Assembly: GCA_003490145.1 (NCBI GenBank)
Contig: QULQ01000004.1
Location: forward strand, 211,056-275,055
From: Lachnospiraceae bacterium OM04-12BH
Lineage (GTDB): Bacteria; Bacillota; Clostridia; Lachnospirales; Lachnospiraceae
Reading direction: 5' to 3'
Length of the DNA stretch: 64,000 nt
Below are positions 18,634 through 25,648 of this stretch, piece by piece (position 1 is the first letter of the stretch; the number at the start of each line of letters is the position of its first letter). The notes beneath the pieces were generated by a model, which was not told where the DNA came from, searched no databases, and worked only from the letters and a program-made list of their open reading frames with translations. A program made the position numbers and the translations under genes.

Positions 18634-19873
18634 GGTAATCGTGATCGGCGGCGGTGCAGCGGGCATGATGGCGGCCATCTCAGCAGCTAGAAGGGGTGCC
18701 AGGGTAACACTTCTTGAAAAGAATGAGAAGACCGGAAAGAAGATATATATCACTGGAAAGGGACGCTGCAATCTGACAAATGCCTGTGAGACAGAAGACT
18801 TCTTTTCCCATGTAATCACCAATGGAAAATTCCTTTACAGCAGTGTTTACCAGATGGACAGCCATGCCGTTATGACGTTTTTTGAAGAGGCAGGATGCAG
18901 TCTGAAGACAGAACGGGGAGAGAGGGTATTTCCTGTTTCAGACCATTCCTCTGATGTGATAAATACCCTGAACCGTCAGATGGAAAAGTACCATGTGAAG
19001 GTGCTGCTCCATACGAAGGTGGAACAGATCGAGGTGGGAGAGGATCAGCAGACTCCTGGCGTGACGGGTGTTCTTCTTTCTGACGGGAAGAGACTTCCGG
19101 CAGATGCAGTCATTGTGGCTACCGGTGGTATGTCCTATGCTTCTACCGGTTCAACAGGAGACGGCTACCGGTTTGCAAAGAAGCTTTCCCATACTGTGAA
19201 GGAGCCGGTGCCGGCACTGGTGCCTCTGACAGTAAAAGAGGAATGGTGCAGGCTTCTTCAGGGACTTTCCCTGAAAAATGTGTCGGTGACGCTTTTTTCA
19301 GAAAAAAAGAAAAAGCTATACGAAGGCTTTGGAGAAATGCTGTTTACCCACTTTGGAATCAGTGGTCCACTGATTTTAAGTGCCAGCAGCTATTATGTGA
19401 AAAAGGGAAAGAAGGAACCTGTGTCCCTAGTGCTTGATCTGAAGCCGGCACTTTCCATGGAACAGCTTGATAAACGTATCCTCCGGGATTTTGAAGAGAA
19501 TAAAAACAAACAGTTTAAAAACAGTCTGGATGCGCTCCTGCCTGCAAAACTGGTACCGGTGATCGTAGCGCTGTCCGGCATCGAACCGGAAAAGCAGATT
19601 AATGAGGTGACAAGACAGGAGAGGGAAGGACTCTGTTATCTGCTGAAGCAGCTGACCATGACAGTGACGGGAACAAGAGGCTTTAATGAGGCGATCATCA
19701 CACAGGGCGGTGTGAATGTGAAGGAAGTCAATCCGTCCACCATGGAGTCAAAACTGGTCAGGGGACTGTATTTTGCAGGAGAGGTGCTGGATCTGGATGC
19801 AGTGACAGGAGGCTTTAATCTGCAGATTGCATGGTCAACAGGGAATCTGGCCGGGATCAGTGCAGCGGGATGA
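18620..19873 (+). CDS. HI0933/BaiN-family flavoprotein (NAD(P)/FAD-dependent oxidoreductase)
   Basis: A 417-residue FAD enzyme. The dinucleotide-binding motif VIVIGGGAAGMMAAISAARR, the family signature GKGRCNLTNACE and the C-terminal FAGEVLDLDAVTGGFNLQ segment identify the HI0933/YhiN/BaiN family. BaiN-type members reduce C=C bonds in bile-acid intermediates in some Clostridia, but most have no assigned substrate, so no bile-acid role is claimed. Two starts (ATG 18620 or 18626) are possible, both inside the end of the rpiR-type gene. Confidence 0.9.
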   Translation: MAMNKVIVIGGGAAGMMAAISAARRGARVTLLEKNEKTGKKIYITGKGRCNLTNACETEDFFSHVITNGKFLYSSVYQMDSHAVMTFFEEAGCSLKTERGERVFPVSDHSSDVINTLNRQMEKYHVKVLLHTKVEQIEVGEDQQTPGVTGVLLSDGKRLPADAVIVATGGMSYASTGSTGDGYRFAKKLSHTVKEPVPALVPLTVKEEWCRLLQGLSLKNVSVTLFSEKKKKLYEGFGEMLFTHFGISGPLILSASSYYVKKGKKEPVSLVLDLKPALSMEQLDKRILRDFEENKNKQFKNSLDALLPAKLVPVIVALSGIEPEKQINEVTRQEREGLCYLLKQLTMTVTGTRGFNEAIITQGGVNVKEVNPSTMESKLVRGLYFAGEVLDLDAVTGGFNLQIAWSTGNLAGISAAG

Positions 19874-19887
19874 GGAGAAGAGTGAAA

Positions 19888-20562
19888 ATGAGAAAATGGA
19901 CTATGAGAATCAGCGCAGTGCTGATGGCAGCGATGATGCTTTCGGGATGTGGAAAGCAGCCGGCTGCAGACGCAACAGATGAGACAGCAGTACAGACAGA
20001 AGAAGTGTCCGGTGATGAGGAAATACCAAGTGATATTCCGAACTCTTTTGTAGAGGAACAGGCAGGAAAGACAGAGTTTGATTCCTATGATGAACTAATC
20101 AGTAATATGACAGCAGGACAGGCATATGCTTATGTAACACTGACAGGATACGAGGGAGACGTTCTTCTGATCACAGATCAGACATATGATGATAATGGAA
20201 GCACAGCGGCCATGATGGCATATGTTTATCTGAAGGAGAATGGAAAGGTGAGATTTGCTACTGTCGTTGGCGGCAGTGACACGGCTTATCCGGTCAGATA
20301 TGCAGACCATGTGTTATATACAGCAGGAAATCATGAATTCTGCAGCTACTTTGTATCTGAAGAAACCCAGGGTGTTATGGTGAAGGACTCTGTTATGGAA
20401 TCCTTTGATGAAAATGGCACAGCAACCTACATCGGATTTTTAAGAGAGAAAAACACCTTTGATAATGATGAAGAGATCGATACCGATTCAGATCAGATAT
20501 TTAAGGAAAAAACGGCGGAATATGGTGCCGCTGCAGTAGTTGACTTTACGGTAGTGGAATAA
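19888..20562 (+). CDS. Predicted lipoprotein of unknown function
   Basis: A 224-residue exported lipoprotein: basic start MRKWTMR, hydrophobic helix and lipobox MLSGC, followed by an acidic, Thr/Glu-rich linker (about residues 25-55) and a globular domain of about 160 residues rich in beta strands (ITDQTYDDNGSTAAMMAYVY, GKVRFATVVGGSDTAYPVRY). No family is recognised. ATG 19888 (or GTG 19882) follows GAGGAG at 19872-19877; longer in-frame extensions overlap the preceding gene. It is likely co-transcribed with the flavoprotein. Confidence 0.75.
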   Translation: MRKWTMRISAVLMAAMMLSGCGKQPAADATDETAVQTEEVSGDEEIPSDIPNSFVEEQAGKTEFDSYDELISNMTAGQAYAYVTLTGYEGDVLLITDQTYDDNGSTAAMMAYVYLKENGKVRFATVVGGSDTAYPVRYADHVLYTAGNHEFCSYFVSEETQGVMVKDSVMESFDENGTATYIGFLREKNTFDNDEEIDTDSDQIFKEKTAEYGAAAVVDFTVVE

Positions 20563-20588
20563 CAATAAAAGGGGGCAACGGTATTGCT

Positions 20589-21530
20589 ATGAAAAGGGTT
20601 GTTATTTTCGGGGGAGGTACAGGGCTGTCCTGCATCCTGTCCGGCTTAAAGCTTTTCCCAATCGATGTGACGACAGTGATCGCTGTCAGTGATAATGGGA
20701 GCAGTACGGGGAAGCTGAAGGAAGAACTGAATATACCGGCAGTAGGTGATGTGGGAAAGGTTCTTCTTTCCATGGCAAATGTAGATGAGGATTTTATAGA
20801 TCTCCTGAGCTATCGTTTTCAGAAAGGATCCTTAAATACACATCCTGTCAGAAACATCGTACTGGCAGCATTGATTGATCTTAAGGGGAATCTGACAGAG
20901 GCAACCAAATATATGTGTAAGCTCCTTGATATCAAAGGAACGGTACTTCCTCTGACAGGAGAGAAGATAGATCTTGTAGGAGAGAGCACGGGAAAGGAAT
21001 ACTTTGGAGAAGAGGCTGTCAGCCGGAATATCCGGAATATCAGCCGTCTGACCTATGATCACGATATTAAGATTGAGCAGGAGATCCAGGAGAAGATCGG
21101 AGAGGCAGATCTGATCATTTTCAGTGCCGGAAGCCTGTACACCAGTATCATTCCCCATCTGCTTGCACCGGAAGTCAGAAATGCACTTGAAGAAACAAGG
21201 GCTCCGCTTTTATACATATCCAATCTGGTAACCCAGCCGGGAGAAACAGATATCCAGTCTGTCAGCCAGCATGTGGAGGTGCTGAATGAATACCTTGGTT
21301 CCAGAAAGATCGATCTTGTAGTTGCCAACAATGGGACCGTGGATGAAGAGGTCAGGGAACGATATTTAAGCTCCGAGAACAAAAGGATTGTCCAGGTTGA
21401 TCATGATACATTGGCAAAAATGGGTGTCCAGGTCATAGAAGATGATATTTTCTGCATTGAGAATGAAAAAATCAGGCACAATGCATTGAAAACAGCTTTT
21501 CTGATTTTTTCCTATCTGATGGAAGGTTAA
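20589..21530 (+). CDS. yvcK: YvcK-type gluconeogenesis factor (UPF0052)
   Basis: A 313-residue protein of the CofD/YvcK fold: VVIFGGGTGLSCILSGLK at the start, VSDNGSSTGKL, the PVGN-like AVGDVGKVLLSMAN segment and the FSAGSLYTSIIPHLL region. YvcK binds UDP-GlcNAc and is needed for cell-wall homeostasis and growth on gluconeogenic carbon. In many Firmicutes it sits between rapZ and whiA; neither is adjacent here. The ribosome site GGGGG is about 13 nt upstream, slightly far. Confidence 0.92.
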   Translation: MKRVVIFGGGTGLSCILSGLKLFPIDVTTVIAVSDNGSSTGKLKEELNIPAVGDVGKVLLSMANVDEDFIDLLSYRFQKGSLNTHPVRNIVLAALIDLKGNLTEATKYMCKLLDIKGTVLPLTGEKIDLVGESTGKEYFGEEAVSRNIRNISRLTYDHDIKIEQEIQEKIGEADLIIFSAGSLYTSIIPHLLAPEVRNALEETRAPLLYISNLVTQPGETDIQSVSQHVEVLNEYLGSRKIDLVVANNGTVDEEVRERYLSSENKRIVQVDHDTLAKMGVQVIEDDIFCIENEKIRHNALKTAFLIFSYLMEG

Positions 21531-21564
21531 AAGAGAAAAGCAGGGGATAAGGAAGCTATAGAAA

Positions 21565-22635
21565 ATGGGAAAATTTAAAAAAATTCTGTTTCAGGATGTG
21601 GAAAATCCAAATGAAAGTGCAGATGGTCCGATCACACTTCGGATCAGTGCACTGGTCATGATGATCTATCTGCTGATCATATCTGTTACATTAGTAATGG
21701 TACATCATGTCTGGTGGATGGCCGGTAACCTGCTTTTTGTTGCAATATATGGTTATCTGCTGTATTTAACCTATGAGAATCATACAAGGACAGCACTGAT
21801 TCTTTATAATATCGTTATGCTGGGAGCAGTCTGCTTTAATGTGATGCTGATCGGATGGGACAGTGGACTTCAGCATTTTCTTTTTACACTGGTACTGCTG
21901 GATCTGCTTTTTACTTATTTAAGCAAGTGGAGCCAGGGTGTGGTAGTGATGGGATTGTGTGCGGCAAGGCTCGGTCTGTATTTTTTCTGCCGTGAACACG
22001 GAAAAATAGTTCAGATTGAGGGAGCCTGCGATATTTTTCTGCAGGTGCTTACAACAGTGGTAGTATTTGTTCTGCTTTATTTAAGTGGACTGATGCTTTC
22101 CAAGGACTCCCAGGCAGTTGAGAGAAAACTGATGAAATATAACAATGAGCTCCAGCAGGCAGCCAATACAGACACGCTGACGAAGCTGTGGAACCGGCAT
22201 TATCTGATGCATTATATGGGAGAAAAGGTGGAGCATCCGGATGATTTTCTGTCCATTGCCATCGGAGATATTGATTTTTTTAAAAAGGTCAATGATACCT
22301 ACGGACATGAATGTGGAGATGAAGTACTGCGTACACTGGCGAATATCTTCAAAAAGGAGATGGAAGGACATGGTGTGGCAGCAAGATGGGGAGGAGAGGA
22401 ATTTATCTTCCTGTTTGAGGGGGCAAACGGGGATGAAGCAAAGATTCTGCTTGCACATCTCCAAAATGCGGTACGCAAGGCTACAATCACCTATGGAGAG
22501 GTGCAGCTTAGGGTAACCATGACCTTCGGACTTGTGGAGTACGATACCAAGCTTCGCCTGGATGAGAATATTAGCATAGCAGATGAGCGCTTATATATTG
22601 GAAAAGAAAATGGCCGGGACCGGATCATTTATTAA
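21565..22635 (+). CDS. Membrane-bound diguanylate cyclase (GGDEF)
   Basis: A 356-residue protein with about six N-terminal transmembrane helices (residues 20-185), a short coiled linker and a C-terminal GGDEF domain that makes c-di-GMP from two GTP. Active-site residues are present: DTLTKLWNRHYL, GDIDFFKKVNDTYGHECGD and GGEEF. The RxxD inhibitory site five residues before GGEEF is absent (EGHG region), so no product inhibition by that site is expected. The sensory signal of the membrane part is unknown. The ribosome site is weak. Confidence 0.92.
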   Translation: MGKFKKILFQDVENPNESADGPITLRISALVMMIYLLIISVTLVMVHHVWWMAGNLLFVAIYGYLLYLTYENHTRTALILYNIVMLGAVCFNVMLIGWDSGLQHFLFTLVLLDLLFTYLSKWSQGVVVMGLCAARLGLYFFCREHGKIVQIEGACDIFLQVLTTVVVFVLLYLSGLMLSKDSQAVERKLMKYNNELQQAANTDTLTKLWNRHYLMHYMGEKVEHPDDFLSIAIGDIDFFKKVNDTYGHECGDEVLRTLANIFKKEMEGHGVAARWGGEEFIFLFEGANGDEAKILLAHLQNAVRKATITYGEVQLRVTMTFGLVEYDTKLRLDENISIADERLYIGKENGRDRIIY

Positions 22636-22707
22636 CACAGAAAATCCTGGGGATAAGAATGAAAATTAAACTTGAATTCGGCAAGTACCGAATTATGGCA
22701 TAGTTGC

Positions 22708-22806
22708 TCAACCGGATTTGATCTCATCAATAGAGGTTTCAGCGGTACAACGCTTGTTATAGTCATTGAAAATCTCTGCTGTTGCTGTCTTTTGTGTTAT
22801 ATTCAT
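22708..22806 (-). CDS. Small 32-residue ORF with strong Shine-Dalgarno
   Basis: A minus-strand frame starting MNITQKTATAEIFNDYNKRC, preceded by AAAGGAGG seven to eight nt upstream and by TATAAT (complement of 22850-22855). It is hydrophilic and matches no family I recognise. It may be a genuine microprotein or the N-terminal stub of a gene lost when the adjoining elements inserted. The inverted repeat TACATTAT/ATAATGTA covers its -10. Confidence 0.4.
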   Translation of the reverse strand: MNITQKTATAEIFNDYNKRCTAETSIDEIKSG

Positions 22807-22846
22807 TACAGAATCCTCCTTTGGTGAAGTGATGTTTGGTGATACT

Positions 22847-22870
22847 TACATTATACTTTACCATAATGTA
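22847..22870. promoter_or_regulatory. Inverted repeat overlapping a minus-strand -10
   Basis: TACATTAT (22847-22854) and ATAATGTA (22863-22870) form a perfect 8-bp inverted repeat with an 8-nt spacer, placed over the likely -10 of the small minus-strand ORF, as an operator would be. Confidence 0.45.
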
Positions 22871-22973
22871 GGATTCTATTTATTTTAGCAGATACCGCAT
22901 CAAATTATCACAGCAAAACGTAGAAAGTGGCGTAAAATCAAGGAAAATCAGTATTTTCAAGGAGTTTTAAAGC

Positions 22974-23004
22974 ATGATAAAATATTATTTGTGTGCCACG
23001 GCAC
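22974..23004 (+). pseudogene. 5' fragment of a low-molecular-weight protein-tyrosine-phosphatase gene (copy 1)
   Basis: ATG 22974 with AAGGAG 9 nt upstream. Restoring one A in the AAAA run gives MIKILFVCHGT, the LMW-PTP start through the catalytic Cys of the CX5R loop. The sequence diverges after the glycine codon. It matches copies at 38227 and 39819 and carries the near-palindrome GTGCCACGGCAC. Confidence 0.7.
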
Positions 23005-23079
23005 TCCAGTTTTATGATAATGCATACCTTCGCAGACTGGGGCAACACAGGGCAGAATATGGCAGAAAGTATTGGAATT

Positions 23080-23155
23080 ACTACGGTTTAGACTACTAAG
23101 GCTCATGGCTGGAAGTGGGATAAAGGCAAAGGGGTTGGGAGGATTCCTTAGTAGT
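23080..23155. repeat. Inverted ACTAC-type repeats, possible recombinase arm sites
   Basis: ACTACGGTTTAGACTACTA is followed by a perfect 10-bp inverted repeat, ACTACTAAGG (23092-23101) and CCTTAGTAGT (23146-23155). A close relative, ACTACGATTTGACTACTA, occurs at the other flank near 38071-38088. This pairing suggests remnants of the two ends of one integrated element. Confidence 0.5.
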
Positions 23156-23223
23156 AAGGGACTACTTGCAGGCAATGTAGTAGATTTTTTATTGATGGAA
23201 ATGCGGAAAAAATATAAAAACTA

Positions 23224-23252
23224 TTGCAATTTTTCTGAGTTTTGAATATACT
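23224..23252 (+). promoter_or_regulatory. Promoter of a small RNA upstream of the Abi_2 remnant
   Basis: TTGCAA (23224-23229), 17-nt spacer, TATACT (23247-23252). A start near 23259 leaves a transcript of only about 64 nt before a strong terminator. Confidence 0.7.
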
Positions 23253-23258
23253 ATATGT

Positions 23259-23322
23259 AACAGAGTTGCCCGAAGTCTTTTGGACATTGGGGACCAAGCT
23301 GAGTCGTGTGCTCAGCTTTTTT
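23259..23322 (+). ncRNA. Candidate abiF-associated small RNA
   Basis: A stand-alone unit of about 64 nt between a good promoter and an intrinsic terminator (AAGCTGAG/CTCAGCTT then T6), directly ahead of an Abi_2-type gene remnant. An internal short hairpin (GTC-TTTTG-GAC) is flanked by GCCC and GGGG segments that could pair as a pseudoknot. Position and layout fit the abiF RNA motif, described upstream of AbiF/Abi_2 HEPN toxin genes. Assignment rests on context and layout, not on a covariance search. Confidence 0.5.
23296..23322 (+). terminator. Intrinsic terminator of the small RNA
   Basis: AAGCTGAG (23296-23303), seven-base loop, CTCAGCTT and a run of T to 23322. Confidence 0.85.
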
Positions 23323-23340
23323 ACGTTAAGGAGAGATTTT

Positions 23341-23572
23341 ATGGATTTGAAAAAAACCATTGACCTTTGATGAACAGTTAGATAAGTTAATAGTTCACGG
23401 GATGATTGTCGCTGATAGAGAAAATTTACTGAAAAGACTTCCAGATGAAAGCAGTAAAAAATCTTTGATCCAAACAGTGGAAGCTGTGATAGATGAGTAT
23501 AGGGATGACATTGATTTGAATCTGATTGGATTTCCAGAGAAATATTTGGAAATTATGGAAAATAATTTGTGA
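23341..23572 (+). pseudogene. Abi_2/AbiF-family gene remnant (frameshifted, internally deleted)
   Basis: ATG 23341, with AAGGAG upstream, opens MDLKK and then stops; shifting frame in the A-run continues as LTFDEQLDKLIVHGMIV, the usual N-terminus of Abi_2 (HEPN-type abortive-infection) proteins. After about 20 such residues the sequence jumps to a C-terminal-like part with DLNLIGFP. The roughly 200 central residues with the HEPN active sites are missing, so it is inactive. It follows the small RNA unit at 23224-23322. Confidence 0.6.
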
Positions 23573-23604
23573 AAAACATAATTATTACATAATACAAGAA
23601 CTTT

Positions 23605-23649
23605 AAAAACCATAATTAATAGTAGAGGTGACTATTAGTTATGGTTTTT
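23605..23649 (+). terminator. Long hairpin with T-run after the Abi_2 remnant
   Basis: AAAAACCATAA-T-TAATAGT pairs with ACTATTA-G-TTATGGTTTTT around a seven-base loop: an 18-bp, nearly perfect hairpin ending in T-rich sequence. Confidence 0.75.
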
Positions 23650-23947
23650 GTTTTGTGTTTTTTCTGTGCAGAAATGTATTGATTTATATTGGTCTATTGG
23701 TGAGTATGTATCAAAACAAATTGATGTAAATGGTTGGGGCAAGTCTACTGTGAAGGCTTTGTCTGAATATATATTGAGTAAAGAACCTGGAATTAGAGGA
23801 TATTCATCACAAAATATTTGGAGAATGAAACAGTTTTATGAAACCCTTCTCTTTGACCGGGAGCTGAGCCTGGATACCTATGTGGCGGGTGGCAGGATTT
23901 TCAGAAAAGACGGAAGGATTCTGAAAAAAGGAACCTATGAAGCATAG
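23648..23947 (+). pseudogene. YhcG/DUF1016-family nuclease fragment
   Basis: About 60 residues match the N-terminal domain of YhcG-type PD-(D/E)XK proteins: LYWSIGEYVSKQI, WGKSTVKALSEYI and the family-typical SSQNIWRMKQFYET. Immediately after that motif it switches to an unrelated 35-residue tail (DTYVAGGRIFRKDGRILKKG) and stops; the nuclease domain is gone. The intact family is about 340 residues. The first codons overlap the hairpin at 23605-23649, so a native start is not visible. Confidence 0.7.
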
Positions 23948-23957
23948 CGCAGATTGG

Positions 23958-23981
23958 AAAGGGGGTGTATCTCCCCTTTTT
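23958..23981 (+). terminator. Intrinsic terminator
   Basis: AAAGGGG and CCCCTTTT form the stem around GTGTATCT, ending in T5. It separates the nuclease remnant from the mgtE leader. Confidence 0.75.
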
Positions 23982-23984
23982 AAA

Positions 23985-23993
23985 TGCTATATT
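23985..23993 (+). promoter_or_regulatory. Possible extended -10 of the mgtE leader
   Basis: TGCTATATT (TGn-TATATT), 42 nt before the leader-peptide ATG; no clear -35. Confidence 0.35.
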
Positions 23994-24034
23994 CACAAAG
24001 GAAGAATAAAACCACAATCCAGGAGGTGAATTTC

Positions 24035-24133
24035 ATGGACAGCTGCGACAGTTCGGGACGAAGTAGAAACTGCGGTGCGAATAAAATAAGTGGCGGTATG
24101 CAGCTGTGCGTGAAGTTCCCTGTGAGAATATAA
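24035..24133 (+). CDS. Leader peptide of the mgtE gene (32 codons)
   Basis: ATG 24035 follows a textbook AGGAGGTG with a 6-nt spacer. The 32-residue product starts MDSCDSSGRSRNCG and ends CVKFPVRI, with three Cys and many Gly/Ser/Arg. The stop codon falls in the loop of a hairpin (24098-24142) with a T-run, so ribosome position could control terminator formation and mgtE expression. It is not long enough to be an enzyme and lies 73 nt before mgtE. Confidence 0.55.
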   Translation: MDSCDSSGRSRNCGANKISGGMQLCVKFPVRI

Positions 24134-24149
24134 CGGCTGCATGCTTTTT
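24098..24149 (+). terminator. Attenuator hairpin in the mgtE leader
   Basis: ATGCAGCTG (24098-24106) pairs with CGGCTGCAT (24134-24142, one G-U), followed by GC and TTTTT. The 5' stem arm is inside the leader peptide frame. Confidence 0.6.
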
Positions 24150-24205
24150 GTGCGTTGCCTCTTAAGAATCATTCACGCCGTATCAGAAAGGTATGGAGGC
24201 AGAAA

Positions 24206-25345
24206 ATGACAAAGTATGTAGAGGAATTGATTGAAATTATCCGGGCAGGTCTGTCACGGGAGGAGCTGGTAGATTGGCTCTTTGATTACCACGACAATGA
24301 TATAGCGGATGCCCTGGAGCTTCTGACGCCGGAGGAGAGAAAACGCCTGTATTCAGCTCTAGGCGCGGAGCGTGTGGCGGAGATTTTCGCCTATCTGGAC
24401 GACGGCGATGTGTATCTGAAGGAGCTGTCTTTAAAACAGCAGGCCAAGGTCATTTCCAAGATGGATTCCGACGATGCGGTAGACATTCTGGAGGAAGTGG
24501 ACGACGACACAAAGTGTAAAATTCTGGGAATGCTGGACAAAGAGGCCAGCGAGGACGTCCAGCTTCTGTTGTCCTATGACGAGGATGAAATCGGAAGCTA
24601 CATGACCACCAATTTTATCCTGATCCACAACGACCTGACTGTCCGGGAGGCTATGCGGGAGCTGGTGAAGCAGGCCGGGGAAAATGATAACATTTCCACG
24701 ATTTACGTGGTTGACTGGGCGGAGCAGTATTACGGCGCCATTGAGCTGCAGGATCTGATCATCGCAAGGGAGCATACGGAGCTGGAGGATCTGATCAACC
24801 GTTCTTATCCCTATGTCATGGATCATGAGAAAATCAGCGAGTGTATCGAGAAAATCAAGGACTACGCGGAGGATTCCATTCCCGTACTGCTGGAGGATCG
24901 AAGTATCGGTGGTATCATCACCACCCAGGATATCGTGGAAATCGTGGACGACGAGATGGGCGGCGATTACGCAAAGCTGGCTGGTCTGATCGCGGAGGAG
25001 GACTTAAACGAAACTACCCGGGAGAGCATCCGCAAAAGATTGCCCTGGCTGGTGATTCTGACAGTGATGGTCCTGCTGTTCCTGGGAGCCTACATTCATC
25101 TGTTTAAGGGCTTTTCCCTGGGCTATTCTATGATGATTTCCGCCTGCGTGGGCGTATCCCTGGTGGGAGCCATGGTGGTGTCCAGCTTGGTGGGAACCCT
25201 GACGCCGATTTTCTTTAAAAAGGTAGGCGTGGATCCGGCCGTAGCGTCCGGACCACTGATCACGACCATCAACGACCTAGTGGCCATCGTGGTGTATTAC
25301 GGGCTGGTGGCCGTGGTGCTGATTGATATCATTCATCTGGTGTAA
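24206..25345 (+). CDS. mgtE: MgtE-type Mg2+ transporter with internal deletion
   Basis: A 379-residue protein with the MgtE N-terminal superhelical domain (residues 1-125), tandem CBS domains (MTTNFILIHNDLTVREAM; ILLEDRSIGGIITTQDIVEIV-like region) and a C-terminal membrane part. Normal MgtE is about 450 residues with five helices. Here KRLPWLVILTVM, the start of TM1, runs directly into FLGAYIHLFKG and the last two helices (SLVGTLTPIFFKKV, DPAVASGPLITTINDL). The TM2-TM3 region with the conserved GGN.G.Q ion-path motif is absent, so transport is doubtful. ATG 24206 follows TGGAGG. Confidence 0.85.
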   Translation: MTKYVEELIEIIRAGLSREELVDWLFDYHDNDIADALELLTPEERKRLYSALGAERVAEIFAYLDDGDVYLKELSLKQQAKVISKMDSDDAVDILEEVDDDTKCKILGMLDKEASEDVQLLLSYDEDEIGSYMTTNFILIHNDLTVREAMRELVKQAGENDNISTIYVVDWAEQYYGAIELQDLIIAREHTELEDLINRSYPYVMDHEKISECIEKIKDYAEDSIPVLLEDRSIGGIITTQDIVEIVDDEMGGDYAKLAGLIAEEDLNETTRESIRKRLPWLVILTVMVLLFLGAYIHLFKGFSLGYSMMISACVGVSLVGAMVVSSLVGTLTPIFFKKVGVDPAVASGPLITTINDLVAIVVYYGLVAVVLIDIIHLV

Positions 25346-25374
25346 AATCATTATTTTTAAAATCGAAAAAACAA

Positions 25375-25410
25375 AAGGCGGATAGGGGGTTCCGTATCCG
25401 CCTTAATTTT
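25375..25410 (+). terminator. Terminator of mgtE
   Basis: AAGGCGGATA and TATCCGCCTT form a perfect 10-bp stem with a ten-base loop, followed by AATTTT. Confidence 0.88.
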
Positions 25411-25482
25411 ATATGATATATACAAAAATGAGCTAAAAATTTGTGAAAATAGCTAAAAAAATAAAGAAAACAGACTTGGTAA

Positions 25483-25519
25483 TTGACAAAATAATCAAAG
25501 CGTCATATACTTAATTCGA
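25483..25519 (+). promoter_or_regulatory. Promoter P1 of the ROK gene with TATACTTAATTCGA box
   Basis: TTGACA (25483-25488), 17-nt spacer, TATACT (25506-25511). The -10 opens the 14-bp sequence TATACTTAATTCGA, which is repeated exactly at 25607-25620. Confidence 0.75.
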
Positions 25520-25583
25520 AGATAGAAAAAAGATAAACACGGATTTCTATTTCTAAAATAATTATAAAATTGCATACTGCCCA

Positions 25584-25620
25584 TTGAAAAAAAGAAAATA
25601 GAATTGTATACTTAATTCGA
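25584..25620 (+). promoter_or_regulatory. Promoter P2 of the ROK gene with the same 14-bp box
   Basis: TTGAAA (25584-25589), 17-nt spacer, TATACT (25607-25612), again within TATACTTAATTCGA. The duplicated box covers -10 to about +2 in both promoters, as expected for an operator of the adjacent ROK repressor. Confidence 0.7.
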
Positions 25621-25648
25621 TATTAAAAATTAGTAGGTGGTATGATAG

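Larger units (their letters stand above)
22636..22973. other. Intergenic region at the left edge of the accessory segment
   Basis: It holds only a 32-codon minus-strand reading frame with a strong ribosome site (22708-22806) and an inverted repeat at 22847-22870; otherwise A/T-rich sequence with no gene. Confidence 0.6.

Noticed and set aside
18620..19873. Bile-acid dehydroxylation role for the BaiN-like flavoprotein
   Set aside because: No other bai gene is nearby and the family is broad; only the family is assigned.
24001..24160. Mg2+ riboswitch (ykoK/M-box) upstream of mgtE
   Set aside because: I could not match the conserved M-box segments; a leader peptide with a terminator hairpin explains the region better.
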